Below the pieces are notes generated by a model, which ran no database searches, was not told the DNA's origin, and saw nothing but the letters and a program-made list of their open reading frames with translations. This document shows positions 24,925 through 34,290 of a stretch of 34,290 bases of DNA, piece by piece. Numbering within the stretch: position 1 is the first letter of the stretch; the number at the start of each line of letters is the position of its first letter. Source of the stretch: Sulfuritalea sp. (lineage in GTDB: Bacteria; Pseudomonadota; Gammaproteobacteria; Burkholderiales; Rhodocyclaceae). Made by a program: the position numbers and the translations under genes. The stretch is taken from positions 1-34,290 of the forward strand of contig JAIPCS010000008.1 in assembly GCA_021738105.1 (NCBI GenBank). The letters are read 5' to 3'.

Positions 24925-26037
24925 TCAAGCCTCGTTGTCATCGTCCGCAGTGAAAAAGATATCCTCCCGCCTGTGTTCGCTGGAGAGGTATTCGAGTGAG
25001 CGCATTTCAATCAGGCGGCTCACGGTGCGTTTGAATTCACCGGCATGCACTCCCTGCGTGTAGAGCTCCTCCGTCGCACACGCGGCGCTCAGAATGAATT
25101 TGACGCGGTGGTCATACAGCACGTCGACCAGCCAGGTGAAGCGCCGTGCCTCATTCGCCATTGCGGCGGTCATGCGCGGTACGTTTGACAAGAACAGCGT
25201 GTGATGTCGATTGGCCAGCCAGAGGTAGTCGTTTTGCGAGCGCGGTCCGCCGCACAGCACCTGAAAATCGAACCAGACAATTCCCGGGGCTCGGTGTACC
25301 ACCGGCAGGGAACGACCCAGGACTGTCAAAGCTTTGGAGTGTCCCGAGCCCCCGGCAATCGCGTTGAAAGTCCGTCCGATGGCGACTTCGGCGTCGTTGC
25401 CTTCAGCGACCAGAAACACCTCTGCCTGTGCCAGAACCCGCAGGCGATAGTCGATGCCGGCATCGATCTCGATCACATCGAGCCTTTGTCGCAAAAGGTC
25501 AATCGTCGGCAGAAACAATTCACGTTGCAATCCGTTTGGATAGAGGCCGTCCGGCGGATAGTTCGATGTGATGCAAAACACGACGCCGGCTTCAAACAAG
25601 GCCTGCATCAGGCGCCCCAGAATCATGGCGTCGGCGATGTCGGAAACATGAAATTCATCGAAGCACATCAGGCGCGTTTTTCGTGCAATGCGTGCCGCCA
25701 CTTTCGCCAGAGGGTCCGATTCTTTTCGTTGCGCCTGAAGTGCCTGGTGAACTTCTCGCATGAAGGCATGAAAGTGCACGCGACGCTTGCGTTCATAGGG
25801 CACGGCTGCGAAGAAACAGTCCATCAGAAAACTTTTGCCGCGCCCCACGCCGCCCCAGAACCAGACACCGCGTGGCAACTCGGGATGGACCAGGAGCTTT
25901 CTCAATCTGCCGCGCCGGGCGGCCTTGAGCGCCAGCAAATCGTCGTAGAACCTTTGCAGGCGCTCAGCGGCGATCAGCTGCGCAGGATCCGCCTCTATGC
26001 CGCGCTCGGACAACGCGGCATTGAAGCCTTCGATCAT
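24925..26037 (-). CDS. zapE: Cell division ATPase ZapE (AFG1 family)
   Basis: This 370-residue AAA-like P-loop ATPase belongs to the AFG1/ZapE family; in E. coli it associates with the Z-ring under stress and destabilises FtsZ polymers. The Walker A GGVGRGKS lies at 62-69, the Walker B is in RLMCFDEFHVSD, and the downstream block CITSNYPPDGLY and FDFQVLCGGPRSQNDYL are family signatures. ATG 26037 gives the normal N-terminus (MIEGFNAALSERGIEADPAQL); farther upstream the frame runs through the intergenic repeat and is not coding. It follows lpdA at 138 bases on the same strand. Confidence 0.93.
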   Translation of the reverse strand: MIEGFNAALSERGIEADPAQLIAAERLQRFYDDLLALKAARRGRLRKLLVHPELPRGVWFWGGVGRGKSFLMDCFFAAVPYERKRRVHFHAFMREVHQALQAQRKESDPLAKVAARIARKTRLMCFDEFHVSDIADAMILGRLMQALFEAGVVFCITSNYPPDGLYPNGLQRELFLPTIDLLRQRLDVIEIDAGIDYRLRVLAQAEVFLVAEGNDAEVAIGRTFNAIAGGSGHSKALTVLGRSLPVVHRAPGIVWFDFQVLCGGPRSQNDYLWLANRHHTLFLSNVPRMTAAMANEARRFTWLVDVLYDHRVKFILSAACATEELYTQGVHAGEFKRTVSRLIEMRSLEYLSSEHRREDIFFTADDDNEA

Positions 26038-26088
26038 GCCGTTCTTGGGAACGTTGAGGATTTTGTGGGGCACTGGAAAAACACTCAC

Positions 26089-26161
26089 CACAGAGGACGC
26101 GGAGAGCACGGAGAAAATCAAAATTGCCTGGATCTTCCCCGTGCTCTCCGTGACCTCCGTG
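26089..26161. repeat. Imperfect long inverted repeat between lpdA and zapE
   Basis: Bases 26089-26111 pair with 26139-26161 at 20 of 23 positions, around a 27-base loop. The arms are built from short GAG/CACGG-type units (CACGGAG, CTCCGTG), a pattern I recall from dispersed intergenic repeats in several bacteria. There is no T-run, so it is not a plain terminator. Confidence 0.75.
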
Positions 26162-26174
26162 TCAGGTACTGTCT

Positions 26175-27602
26175 TTAGAAATGCAGGGCGCGCTTGTCGA
26201 CGGCCAGCGAGGCCTCGTGCATGGCTTCCGACAATGTCGGGTGTGCGTGACAAATGCGGGCGACGTCCTCCGACGAGGCGTTGAATTCCATTGCCACGAC
26301 GGCCTCGGCAATCAGCTCCGATGCATTGTTGCCAATTACGTGCACGCCAAGAATACGGTCGGTTTTGGCACAGGCGATCATCTTGACGAAGCCGGTGGTA
26401 TCGCCCTGACCCAGCGCACGTCCATTGGCCGCAAACGGTATTTGGCCGGTCCTGTATTCGACACCTTCATTCTTCAATTGCTGCTCGGTCTTGCCGACCC
26501 AGGCAATTTCCGGATGCGTGTAGATGACCCAGGGAACCGTATCCAGATTGACATGCCCCTTCTGGCCGGCAATACATTCGGCAACCATGACCCCCTCTTC
26601 CATGCTCTTGTGCGCCAGCATCGGACCGGGAACGACGTCACCGACCGCCCAGACATTTGGCAGATTGGTGCGGCAATTGTGGTCGACATTGATGTAACCG
26701 CGCGGGTTGAGTTCGAGCCCAACGTTTTCGGCGCCAAGGCCTTCTGTGTGCGGCACTCGGCCGACGGAAACAATCAGGCGGTCGCACAGCAGGGTTCGAA
26801 CTTCATCAGCGGATTCGTACTCGATGCTGACGCCCTTTTTGCCGGTTTCGACCTTGGTGATTTTTACGCCCAATTGAATGTTGAGCCCTTGCTTCTGGGT
26901 AAATACCTTCCAGGCCTCCTTGGCCACGGCTTGGTCGGCGGAACCCAGAAAATCGGGCAGGGCTTCGAGAATCGTCACTTCCGATCCCAGGCGCTTCCAT
27001 ACCGAACCCAGCTCCAGACCGATGACACCCGCACCGATGACACCAAGGCGCTTCGGCGTTGAGCCGAATTGCAACGCACCGACGTTGTCGCAAATGATTT
27101 TGTTGTCCACCGGAATACCGGGAAGATGTCTTGCCTTGGAACCGGTCGCCACGATTACATGGGTCGCCGCAATGGTTTCACCGCCGACATCCACTTGCCA
27201 GCGCTCGTCTTCCCGACCGACAAATTTGCCGTGCCCCGGAAGCAAAGTGACCTTATTTTTCTTGAACAGGCCTTTGATACCGGATGTCAGTTGCCCCACG
27301 ATGTTGTCCTTGCGCTGCATCATGGTCGCCACGTCCATCTTGACGTCGCTGGTGGAAATGCCATGCATGACAAAGGAGTGATTTGCCTGTTCGAAGAGCT
27401 CAGAGGATTGCAGCAGCGCCTTTGAAGGTATGCAGCCCACGTTCAGACAGGTGCCACCCAATCGAACCTCGCCTTTCGGGTCGGCATATGCCTCGGATTC
27501 GATACATGCCGTCGACAAACCGAGCTGAGCGGCGCGTATCGCCGCCACATAGCCACCGGGGCCGCCGCCGATCACCACTACGTCAAATTGTTTGATAGCC
27601 AT
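26175..27602 (-). CDS. lpdA: Dihydrolipoamide dehydrogenase (E3)
   Basis: This 475-residue flavoprotein reoxidises the lipoyl groups of the 2-oxoglutarate (and possibly pyruvate) dehydrogenase complex, passing electrons to NAD. The FAD loop [10 protein letters not shown] is at 11-20, the redox pair Cys52-Cys57 is in [13 protein letters not shown], a second [10 protein letters not shown] binds [13 protein letters not shown] follows, and the C-terminal HAHPTLSEA holds the active-site His454-Glu459 pair. The start is ATG 27602 with AAAGG six bases before it. It lies 92 bases after sucB on the same strand. Confidence 0.95.
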   Translation of the reverse strand: MAIKQFDVVVIGGGPGGYVAAIRAAQLGLSTACIESEAYADPKGEVRLGGTCLNVGCIPSKALLQSSELFEQANHSFVMHGISTSDVKMDVATMMQRKDNIVGQLTSGIKGLFKKNKVTLLPGHGKFVGREDERWQVDVGGETIAATHVIVATGSKARHLPGIPVDNKIICDNVGALQFGSTPKRLGVIGAGVIGLELGSVWKRLGSEVTILEALPDFLGSADQAVAKEAWKVFTQKQGLNIQLGVKITKVETGKKGVSIEYESADEVRTLLCDRLIVSVGRVPHTEGLGAENVGLELNPRGYINVDHNCRTNLPNVWAVGDVVPGPMLAHKSMEEGVMVAECIAGQKGHVNLDTVPWVIYTHPEIAWVGKTEQQLKNEGVEYRTGQIPFAANGRALGQGDTTGFVKMIACAKTDRILGVHVIGNNASELIAEAVVAMEFNASSEDVARICHAHPTLSEAMHEASLAVDKRALHF

Positions 27603-27647
27603 GAAACACCTTTCTTTGCAGCTAGAAACACAGACATCACAGTCTCA

Positions 27648-27667
27648 GCACAGGCGCGTCCCTGTGC
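27648..27667. repeat. Hairpin in the sucB-lpdA gap
   Basis: GCACAGG at 27648-27654 pairs with CCTGTGC at 27661-27667 around a six-base loop, and flanking bases (CACAGTC near 27639 and GACTGCTGTG near 27674) can form an outer, imperfect stem. No T-run follows. It may tune the level or stability of the lpdA message relative to sucAB. Confidence 0.5.
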
Positions 27668-27694
27668 CGGTTGCGACTGCTGTGACCAGCAGAT

Positions 27695-28942
27695 TTATAC
27701 GTCAAGCAGTAGACGCGCCGGATCTTCCAGCGCATCCTTCATGGTCACCAGCGCCAGTACCGCATCGCGTCCGTCGATAATGCGATGGTCGTAGGACATG
27801 GCGAGATAATTGATCGGCCGTATCACGACTGCACCGTTTTCAACCACAGGACGATCCTTGGTCGCATGGACCCCCAGAATCGCCGACTGAGGCGGATTGA
27901 TGATCGGAGTCGACAGCATCGATCCGAAGGTGCCGCCGTTGGAAATCGAGAATGTGCCACCACTGAGATCGTCAAGCGTGAGTTTTCCATCCCGGGCTTT
28001 GGCCCCGAATTCGGCAATTTTCTTCTCGATCTGGGCCAGACTCATCTGATCGGCATTTCTAAGAATGGGCACCACCAGTCCGCGCGGACTTCCGACGGCA
28101 ATACCGATGTCGAAGTAGCCGTGATAGACGATATCGTTGCCGTCAACCGATGCATTGATTACGGGAAACTTCTTCAGGGCGGCGACCGCAGCTTTGACGA
28201 AAAATGACATGAAGCCCAGCTTGACACCGTGTTCTTTCTCGAATTTCTCCTGATACTTCTTGCGCATCGCCATTACCGGCGCCATATTGACCTCATTGAA
28301 CGTGGTCAGGATGGCGTTGGTGGATTGTGACTGCAGCAGGCGCTCGGCAACCCGGGCGCGCAAGCGCGACATCGGAACACGCTGTTCGGTTCGGTCGGCA
28401 ATAATGGCGTCGGCGCTGATGACGTTGGGCTGCGGCAGCGCCGGCTTGACCGGTAAACTCGGCGCTGGCGACACGGCTATGGCAGGTGCCGCGGCTGAGG
28501 ATTTTACGCCGCCAACGACATCTTCCTTGAGGATACGTCCGCCTCGACCGCTACCGGTGACATCGCTCGCGGAAATTCCCTTTTCATCCATGATCTTGCG
28601 CGCTGAAGGCATCGCCGTAGCCGGCGCGGCGGCGACAGGTGCGACTGGCATCGCAGCGGCCGCTGGTGCCGGCTTTGACTCCGATGCGGTAATGGTGCCT
28701 TTGGCTTCCGTGTCGAGCTGGGCAATCACTTCACCAGAGGTTACGGACTCGCCGTTGGCCTTGATGATCTTGACGATTACGCCGGCAGCGGGCGCTGGCA
28801 GTTCAAGAACGACCTTGTCGGTTTCGATATCGATCAGGTTTTGATCGCGGGTGACGGCATCACCTTCCTTGACGTGCCATGTCGACAAACTTGCTTCTGC
28901 AACCGACTCGGACAACTGTGGAACTTTGACTTCAATCAGCAT
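27695..28942 (-). CDS. sucB: Dihydrolipoyllysine succinyltransferase (E2 of 2-oxoglutarate dehydrogenase)
   Basis: This 415-residue E2 protein carries succinyl groups to CoA. The lipoyl domain has its attachment Lys43 in IETDKVVLE. An Ala/Pro-rich linker covers about 80-110, the E1/E3-binding domain follows near 112-140 ([11 protein letters not shown]...GRILKEDV), then a second Ala/Pro linker and the catalytic domain from about 185, with active-site His386 and Asp390 in [12 protein letters not shown]. The start is ATG 28942 with GTGAG before it. It begins 25 bases after sucA. Confidence 0.96.
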   Translation of the reverse strand: MLIEVKVPQLSESVAEASLSTWHVKEGDAVTRDQNLIDIETDKVVLELPAPAAGVIVKIIKANGESVTSGEVIAQLDTEAKGTITASESKPAPAAAAMPVAPVAAAPATAMPSARKIMDEKGISASDVTGSGRGGRILKEDVVGGVKSSAAAPAIAVSPAPSLPVKPALPQPNVISADAIIADRTEQRVPMSRLRARVAERLLQSQSTNAILTTFNEVNMAPVMAMRKKYQEKFEKEHGVKLGFMSFFVKAAVAALKKFPVINASVDGNDIVYHGYFDIGIAVGSPRGLVVPILRNADQMSLAQIEKKIAEFGAKARDGKLTLDDLSGGTFSISNGGTFGSMLSTPIINPPQSAILGVHATKDRPVVENGAVVIRPINYLAMSYDHRIIDGRDAVLALVTMKDALEDPARLLLDV

Positions 28943-28967
28943 GGTTTTCTCACTCGCTCTGGCGGGG

Positions 28968-31811
28968 TTATTGCGATGCCTTCAGTTTGGCAAAAGCGCC
29001 TTCTATGACTTCCTTCTGTTGGGCATTGTGTTTCGAGTAATAGCCGACAGCCGGCGATGCCGATGCCGGACGACTCACAAGGGACAGACTTTGACCGCCG
29101 CCCGTGGAACGCACGAGGTGATGGCGGGAAGCAAGCCAGTACCAACAGCCCTGGTTTTGAGGTTCTTCCTGGCACCACACCACTTCCTTGGCTTTGGGCC
29201 ATTTTGCAAGCTCGGCCTGCAAGGCCGCTTCGGGAAAAGGATAGGGCTGTTCGAGACGCACCACGGCGGTGGTGACGATTTTCTGTTCGCGGCGATACGC
29301 CATCAAATCGTAGTAGATCTTGCCGGAGCACAGCACAACGCGTGTTACTTTTTTGGGGTCAAGTGCCTCGGTTTCACCGATGACCGTCTTGAAGCTGCCT
29401 TCGGCCAGTTCCGCCAGAGGTGAGGCCGCGTCCTTGTTCCGCAACAGGGATTTTGGCGTAATGACTATCAGGGGTTTTCTGACCTTGCGCAGCATTTGAC
29501 GGCGCAATAAATGGAATATCTGCGAGGCCGAGGTGGGAATGCAAACTTGCCAGTTTTGCTCGGCTGATAAATTCATGAAGCGTTCGACCCGGGCCGAAGA
29601 ATGCTCCGGCCCCTGACCTTCATAGCCGTGCGGCAGCAGCAAGGTCAAGCCGGACAGCCGTCCCCACTTGGCTTCACCGGAACAGATGAACTGGTCAATC
29701 ACCACCTGGGCACCGTTCGCGAAATCGCCGAACTGCGCTTCCCAGACCACCAGTTCATTGGGTTCGGCGGTTGAGTAGCCGTACTCAAACGCCATCACCG
29801 CTTCTTCTGAAAGCACAGAGTCGATGACAATGAAGGGCGCCTGCTTTTCGTCAAGATGCTGGAGTGGAATGAAATCGCCGTGATTCCACTTTTCACGGTT
29901 CTGATCGTGCAGTGCCGCGTGACGGTGAAAGAATGTCCCGCGTCCAACGTCTTCGCCGGAAACACGCACACCGAAACCCTGCATCAGCAAGGTCGCATAG
30001 GCCAGATTTTCGCCCATGCCCCAATCGAGATCGAGCTTCCCCTCGCCCATCAGGCGGCGATCATCAATGATTTTTTTGACGCGCGAGTGCAGCGTGAAGT
30101 TCTCGGGTAGCGTGGTGATCAGTCGTGTGAGTTTTTGCAAATCGGCCAGCGGAACCGCCGTCTTGCATTCGTCGGTGTACTTCTGACCCACGTGCGGGGA
30201 CCAATCGACGGAAAACTTGGCGGTGTAGTTTTCCAGCACCGGGTTGTAGAGCAATTCGCCCCGGTCCAGCGCAGCCCGGTAATTGGCGATGATCTGATCC
30301 GGTTCGTCTTCCGTGCAAACACCCTGCGCCACCAGTTTGTCGGCATACAGCTGGCGCGTGCCCTGATGCTGGGCAATCTTCTTGTACATCAGAGGCTGCG
30401 TCACCATCGGTTCGTCTTGCTCGTTGTGGCCGAGCTTTCGGAAACAGATGAGGTCGATCACCACATCTTTCCTGAATTTCTGGCGATACTCCATGGCGAG
30501 CTTGGTGACAAACGCCACGGCCTCAGGATCGTCGCCATTGACGTGAAAAATGGGCGCCTCGATCATCTTGAAAATGTCGGTGCAATACAGCGAAGACCGG
30601 TAGTCGCGCAAATCGGAGGTGGTGAAGCCGATCTGATTGTTCACCACGATATGTACGGTGCCACCGGTGCCGTAACCGCGCGTACTGGAGAAATTGAGCA
30701 TTTCCTGGTTGACGCCCTGTCCGGCCACAGCCGCATCGCCGTGGATCAGCACGGCCAGTGCCTGACCACCCGTCTTGTCACCACGACGTCGCTGACGCGC
30801 ATATACCGAGCCCTCGACCACCGGATTGACGATTTCCAGATGCGATGGATTGAAGGACAGGGTCAAATGAACCGGACCTCCGGGAGTGGACACGTCGGAG
30901 GAAAATCCCATGTGGTACTTGACGTCGCCCGCGGTCAGCTCTTCAGCCTTCTTGCCTTCGAACTCATCGAACAGCATTTTTGGCGCTTTGCCCAGCGTAT
31001 TTACCAGTACGTTAAGGCGGCCACGGTGGGCCATGCCGATGACGATCTCCTGTACTCCCAGACCTCCGGCAACGCGGACCAGTTCGTCCATCGCCACGAT
31101 GGTCGACTCGCCACCCTCAAGCGAAAAGCGTTTCTGACCCACGTAGCGGGTATGCAGGTAGCGCTCCAGCGTTTCGGCTGCCGTGACGCGCTCGAGAAAG
31201 CGCTTTTTTTCATCTACGGAAAAAGACGGTGTGGAACGCACAGGCTCCAGTCGCTCCTGCAACCAGCGTTTGTGCTGGACATCGGCAATGTACATGTACT
31301 CCGCGCCAATCGTGCCGCAGTAAGTCTGGCGCACCGCTTCGAGAATTTCTCTCAGGGTGGCGGTTTCAGGCAATGCGGCGAAGGAACCGGTCTGGAAAAC
31401 CTGACCAAGGTCAGCCTCGGTAAATCCGTAGTGCGAAGGTTCAAGCTCGGGTATCGCAGGACGCTCGCTGCGCTTCAAGGGATCAAGTTGAGCCCAGCGA
31501 TTACCCAGGAAGCGATAGGCGTTGATCAGCTGCAGTACTTTCACCTGTTTGCCATCGGAACTGGCAGCGCGCGAAGACGCCTGCAGTGTTCCATCCTTGG
31601 CACGCTGGGCGAAAGAGCTGATGATCGGATAGTGGGCCACATCCGGTCCGGTGTAGTTTCCGGCGCCGGGCAGTGTTCCAAGTTTGTCGAAATAGTCGCG
31701 CCAGGCCGGCTCAACCGACGCCGGGTTGACGAGATAGGCATCGTACAGTTCTTCGATATACGGCGTATTAGAGCCGAACAGATACGAGTTGGACAGCATC
31801 TGTTTCATCAT
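28968..31811 (-). CDS. sucA: 2-oxoglutarate dehydrogenase E1 component
   Basis: This 947-residue thiamine-diphosphate enzyme decarboxylates 2-oxoglutarate in the TCA cycle. The N-terminal binding region includes [19 protein letters not shown]. The active-site blocks [36 protein letters not shown] and NNQIGFTT are all present, and the C-terminal transketolase-like half includes [16 protein letters not shown]. The start is at 31811 (a second ATG follows directly), with AGGTGA before it. It lies only 31 bases after a strong terminator-like hairpin, so expression may depend on readthrough from gltA. Confidence 0.96.
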   Translation of the reverse strand: MMKQMLSNSYLFGSNTPYIEELYDAYLVNPASVEPAWRDYFDKLGTLPGAGNYTGPDVAHYPIISSFAQRAKDGTLQASSRAASSDGKQVKVLQLINAYRFLGNRWAQLDPLKRSERPAIPELEPSHYGFTEADLGQVFQTGSFAALPETATLREILEAVRQTYCGTIGAEYMYIADVQHKRWLQERLEPVRSTPSFSVDEKKRFLERVTAAETLERYLHTRYVGQKRFSLEGGESTIVAMDELVRVAGGLGVQEIVIGMAHRGRLNVLVNTLGKAPKMLFDEFEGKKAEELTAGDVKYHMGFSSDVSTPGGPVHLTLSFNPSHLEIVNPVVEGSVYARQRRRGDKTGGQALAVLIHGDAAVAGQGVNQEMLNFSSTRGYGTGGTVHIVVNNQIGFTTSDLRDYRSSLYCTDIFKMIEAPIFHVNGDDPEAVAFVTKLAMEYRQKFRKDVVIDLICFRKLGHNEQDEPMVTQPLMYKKIAQHQGTRQLYADKLVAQGVCTEDEPDQIIANYRAALDRGELLYNPVLENYTAKFSVDWSPHVGQKYTDECKTAVPLADLQKLTRLITTLPENFTLHSRVKKIIDDRRLMGEGKLDLDWGMGENLAYATLLMQGFGVRVSGEDVGRGTFFHRHAALHDQNREKWNHGDFIPLQHLDEKQAPFIVIDSVLSEEAVMAFEYGYSTAEPNELVVWEAQFGDFANGAQVVIDQFICSGEAKWGRLSGLTLLLPHGYEGQGPEHSSARVERFMNLSAEQNWQVCIPTSASQIFHLLRRQMLRKVRKPLIVITPKSLLRNKDAASPLAELAEGSFKTVIGETEALDPKKVTRVVLCSGKIYYDLMAYRREQKIVTTAVVRLEQPYPFPEAALQAELAKWPKAKEVVWCQEEPQNQGCWYWLASRHHLVRSTGGGQSLSLVSRPASASPAVGYYSKHNAQQKEVIEGAFAKLKASQ

Positions 31812-31841
31812 TGCATCACCTGATCCTGAATGAGAGACATG

Positions 31842-31871
31842 AAAAAATCAGGGGAGCATCTTCGCTCCCCT
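31842..31871 (-). terminator. Terminator-like hairpin between gltA and sucA
   Basis: On the minus strand AGGGGAGC and GCTCCCCT form a perfect eight-base stem with a six-base loop (31850-31871), followed after two bases by six T. It starts eight bases after the gltA stop and ends about 30 bases before the sucA start, leaving no room for a full sucA promoter between. Confidence 0.85.
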
Positions 31872-31878
31872 GTCTTGC

Positions 31879-33171
31879 TCAGCGCTGGTCCAGCGGCTTG
31901 ACTTCGCGGCGCGCGGTGCCGACATAGAGTTGACGTGGGCGACCGATCTTGTATTCCGGATCGGTGATCATTTCTTCCCACTGCGTCACCCAGCCGATGG
32001 ATCGCGCCAGAGCAAAAATGCAGGTAAACATCGAGGTCGGAATCCCCAGTGCTTTCTGGACAATGCCCGAGTAGAAATCCACGTTTGGATAGAGTTTCTT
32101 CTCGATGAAATAATCATCTTCCAGTGCGATCTTTTCCAGTTCCTTGGCCAGCTTGAACAGGCGATCGTTCTCCAGACCCAGCTCGGCGAGTACATCCGTA
32201 CACACTTTGCCCATCAACTTGGCACGCGGATCAAAGTTCTTGTACACGCGATGGCCAAAGCCCATCAGCTTGAAGCTGTCGTTCTTGTCCTTGGCCCGAT
32301 TGATGAACTCACCGACGCGCGACACATCACCGATTTCTTCGAGCATCTGCAAGCAGGCTTCGTTGGCTCCACCATGCGCAGGGCCCCACAGACAGGCAAT
32401 GCCTGCAGATACGCAAGCATAGGGATTGGCACCGGACGACCCGGCCAGACGCACCGTTGATGTGGACGCGTTTTGCTCATGATCGGCATGCAGCGTGAAA
32501 ATGGTGTCCAGTGCATGTGTCAGCACGGGGTTCGGCTTGTATTCCTCGCAGGGCGTGCCGAACATCATGTGCATGAAGTTGGAGGTGTAGTCCAGATCAT
32601 TGCGCGGATACATGAAAGGCTGGCCGGTGTTGTACTTGTAGGCCATTGCCACGATGGACGGTATTTTGGCAATGATGCGGTTGATGGTGATGCTGCGCTG
32701 CTGCGTATCGGATGAATCCATCGCGTCGTGATAGAAAGCCGACAAGGCGCCCACCACGCCAACCATAACCGCCATCGGGTGCGCATCACGTCTGAAACCG
32801 TTGTAGAAGCGCGTCAATTGATCATGCACCATAGTGTGATTCTTGATGGTGCTCTCGAATTCAGTCTTCTGTTGTTGATTGGGCAGCTCGCTGTTTTTCA
32901 GCAAATAGGCGACCTCGAGAAAACTGCAGTGCTCCGCCAATTGCTCGATCGGATAGCCGCGATACAGAAGCTCCCCTTTGTCGCCATCGATAAAGGTCAC
33001 CGTAGACTGGCAACTGGCCGTCGAAAGAAATCCCGAGTCATAGGTAAATAAACCCGTTTTGGCTCCAAGCGTGCGAATGTCGATGACATCGTTGCCATGC
33101 GTGCCGACCATGACGGGAAATTCATATGACTTGCCGTCAATGGTCAGGGTTGCGGTTCGGTTTGTGCTCAT
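31879..33171 (-). CDS. gltA: Citrate synthase
   Basis: This 430-residue enzyme condenses oxaloacetate and acetyl-CoA. It is the type II, hexameric form found in Gram-negative bacteria, as shown by the N-terminal extension ending near residue 70 and by motifs [26 protein letters not shown] and [15 protein letters not shown], which hold the catalytic histidines, and the later Asp in the NVDFYSG segment. The start is ATG 33171 with GAGG eight bases upstream. It follows sdhE at 57 bases. Confidence 0.97.
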   Translation of the reverse strand: MSTNRTATLTIDGKSYEFPVMVGTHGNDVIDIRTLGAKTGLFTYDSGFLSTASCQSTVTFIDGDKGELLYRGYPIEQLAEHCSFLEVAYLLKNSELPNQQQKTEFESTIKNHTMVHDQLTRFYNGFRRDAHPMAVMVGVVGALSAFYHDAMDSSDTQQRSITINRIIAKIPSIVAMAYKYNTGQPFMYPRNDLDYTSNFMHMMFGTPCEEYKPNPVLTHALDTIFTLHADHEQNASTSTVRLAGSSGANPYACVSAGIACLWGPAHGGANEACLQMLEEIGDVSRVGEFINRAKDKNDSFKLMGFGHRVYKNFDPRAKLMGKVCTDVLAELGLENDRLFKLAKELEKIALEDDYFIEKKLYPNVDFYSGIVQKALGIPTSMFTCIFALARSIGWVTQWEEMITDPEYKIGRPRQLYVGTARREVKPLDQR

Positions 33172-33228
33172 AGTCAGATCCTCTTTCAGGTCCTTGATAT
33201 TGCTGTTGATACAAAAATAGGCTGCGGG

Positions 33229-33477
33229 TCAAGTCTCCTGCAGCCGCTTGATTAATGGTAAAAGTTGTGGATCTTCAGTCATCTCTCGGCCGTTCAACAA
33301 GGCCCACAGGTCATGGTCCTCCAGTTCCAGCAAGCGGGCAAGCGCTGCTTCGTCTTGCGGTTCGAGATCATCACCATGACGCTCCCAGAAACGTTGAAAA
33401 ACCAGGTCCAGCTCCAACAGCGCGCGCCGGCAGTGCCACTTGAGCCGGCCGATACGCGCACTGCGCTCTTCATCCAT
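33229..33477 (-). CDS. sdhE: Succinate dehydrogenase assembly factor SdhE
   Basis: This 82-residue protein helps attach FAD covalently to SdhA. The characteristic RGxxE motif reads Arg18-Ala-Leu-Leu-Glu22, with Ala in place of the usual Gly. Other family residues (LELD, ERHGDDL, DLWALLNGRE) are normal. ATG 33477 begins two bases after the sdhB stop. A longer frame upstream overlaps sdhB and is not needed. Confidence 0.9.
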   Translation of the reverse strand: MDEERSARIGRLKWHCRRALLELDLVFQRFWERHGDDLEPQDEAALARLLELEDHDLWALLNGREMTEDPQLLPLIKRLQET

Positions 33478-33479
33478 CC

Positions 33480-34202
33480 TCAGACTGCCCGCCTCACCAT
33501 CATTTCCTTGATTTTGCCGATCGCCTTGGTCGGATTCAGTCCCTTGGGACAAACATCGACACAATTCATGATGGTATGGCAGCGAAACAGTCGATACGGG
33601 TCTTCCAGATCATCAAGGCGTTCACTGGTGGCCTGGTCGCGGGTATCGGCAATGAAGCGATAGGCGGCCAGCAGACCGGCTGGGCCGACGAACTTGTCCG
33701 GGTTCCACCAGAATGACGGGCAGGCGGTGGTGCAGCAGGCGCACAGAATGCATTCGTAGAGCCCATTGAGCTCTTCGCGATCCTCCGGCGATTGCAGGCG
33801 TTCACGCTCGGGTGGGGGATCATTGTTGATCAGGTAGGGCTTGATCGAGTTGTATTGTTTGAAGAACTGGGTCATGTCCACGATCAGATCGCGAATCACC
33901 GGCAACCCCGGCAGCGGGCGCAGCACAATAGGCTTGCCTTCGGGAAAGCTGTCCATCGCAGTCAGGCAAGCCAGTCCGTTCTTGCCATTGATGTTCATGG
34001 CATCCGAGCCGCAAACGCCTTCCCGGCAGGAGCGGCGGAAGGAAATCGAATCGTCCTGTGCCTTGAGTTTGACCATGGCATCCAGCAGTTTTCGATCGGT
34101 CGAATCAATCTCCACCGAAATATCCTGCATGTAGGGTTTGGCGTCCTGGTCAGGATCGTAGCGATAGATCTTGAATTGGACGGTACGGGTGGCGTTCGTC
34201 AT
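33480..34202 (-). CDS. sdhB: Succinate dehydrogenase iron-sulfur subunit
   Basis: This 240-residue subunit carries electrons from SdhA to quinone through three clusters. The [2Fe-2S] ligands are Cys59, Cys64, Asp67 and Cys79 (SCREGVCGSDAM...GLAC), the [4Fe-4S] motif is CILCACCTTACP, and the [3Fe-4S] motif is CHTIMNCVDVCPKG. The start is ATG 34202. It follows sdhA at 13 bases and is followed at two bases by sdhE. Confidence 0.97.
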   Translation of the reverse strand: MTNATRTVQFKIYRYDPDQDAKPYMQDISVEIDSTDRKLLDAMVKLKAQDDSISFRRSCREGVCGSDAMNINGKNGLACLTAMDSFPEGKPIVLRPLPGLPVIRDLIVDMTQFFKQYNSIKPYLINNDPPPERERLQSPEDREELNGLYECILCACCTTACPSFWWNPDKFVGPAGLLAAYRFIADTRDQATSERLDDLEDPYRLFRCHTIMNCVDVCPKGLNPTKAIGKIKEMMVRRAV

Positions 34203-34215
34203 CGTCTGTTCCTTC

Positions 34216-34290
34216 TTAGTAGGCGCGCTTTTTCAGCTCGATGGTGTCTACGCTCATCGGCTTCATGTGTACCGGCTTGTAATCCAGGCG
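34216..34290 (-). CDS. sdhA: Succinate dehydrogenase flavoprotein subunit, 3' end only
   Basis: The last 24 codons plus stop (TAA at 34216-34218) of a gene that begins beyond the right edge. The protein end RLDYKPVHMKPMSVDTIEL followed by KKRAY is the SdhA C-terminus, and its position before sdhB confirms it. Confidence 0.9.
   Translation of the reverse strand, partial: RLDYKPVHMKPMSVDTIELKKRAY

Noticed and set aside
29057..31823. Long plus-strand frames opposite sucA (for example 30135-31823)
   Set aside because: They are antisense shadows of a conserved gene, with no ribosome binding site and no recognisable protein.

Overview
The window looks like chromosomal DNA of a beta-proteobacterium, probably a Nitrosomonadales- or Rhodocyclales-like organism. 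The evidence is moderate to high GC, the gene order sdhA-sdhB-sdhE-gltA-sucA-sucB-lpdA-zapE, the mltG-tmk-holB-tatD block beside a divergent ygfZ, and the type of NhaR, bacteriohemerythrin and L,D-transpeptidase proteins encoded. This placement is inferred from protein resemblance and gene order only. I see no insertion sequence, CRISPR array, rRNA or tRNA gene.

Layout. (1) 137-517 is a small unknown gene, divergent from a tight four-gene operon at 663-5430. The operon encodes a membrane VTT (TVP38/TMEM64) domain fused to a mercuric-reductase-like flavoprotein, a secreted DUF3047 protein, a DUF2064/TIGR04282-type nucleotide-sugar transferase and a second flavoprotein of the SelD-associated type. 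This is the best candidate here for an undescribed pathway. (2) 5433-7164 (minus) holds a Bax-inhibitor-1/YccA membrane protein and an NhaR-type LysR regulator, with a perfect 18-bp hairpin between them. Divergent from nhaR is a short HPF/RaiA-like gene, followed by a bacteriohemerythrin gene with an FNR-like box at a class II position. (3) 8359-9069 (minus) is a membrane-anchored ankyrin protein. (4) 9358-13573 holds ppdK (with an internal insertion of about 50 residues), tadA, and an L,D-transpeptidase/GNAT acetyltransferase fusion. (5) 13595-15396 (minus) is ygfZ plus an NRDE-family gene. (6) 15484-19531 is mltG-tmk-holB-tatD plus a secreted ankyrin-repeat gene, with overlapping or near-touching junctions. 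(7) 19628-22873 carries two unrelated phosphate transporters in tandem (PiT and Na/Pi type). (8) 22874-23297 is mostly noncoding, with one doubtful small ORF. (9) 23298-24867 (minus) holds a peroxiredoxin, slyD with a clear terminator, and a conserved unknown gene. (10) 24925-34290 (minus) is the TCA-cycle block from the 3' end of sdhA through sdhB, sdhE, gltA, sucA, sucB and lpdA to zapE.

How it works together. The right third supplies succinate dehydrogenase, citrate synthase and the whole 2-oxoglutarate dehydrogenase complex. A strong hairpin with a T-run lies between gltA and sucA, leaving little room for a separate promoter. PpdK links pyruvate and PEP. The middle is housekeeping: lytic transglycosylase, dTMP kinase, clamp-loader delta', TatD, TadA and YgfZ. 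The left third is more accessory and is rich in membrane redox and stress functions.
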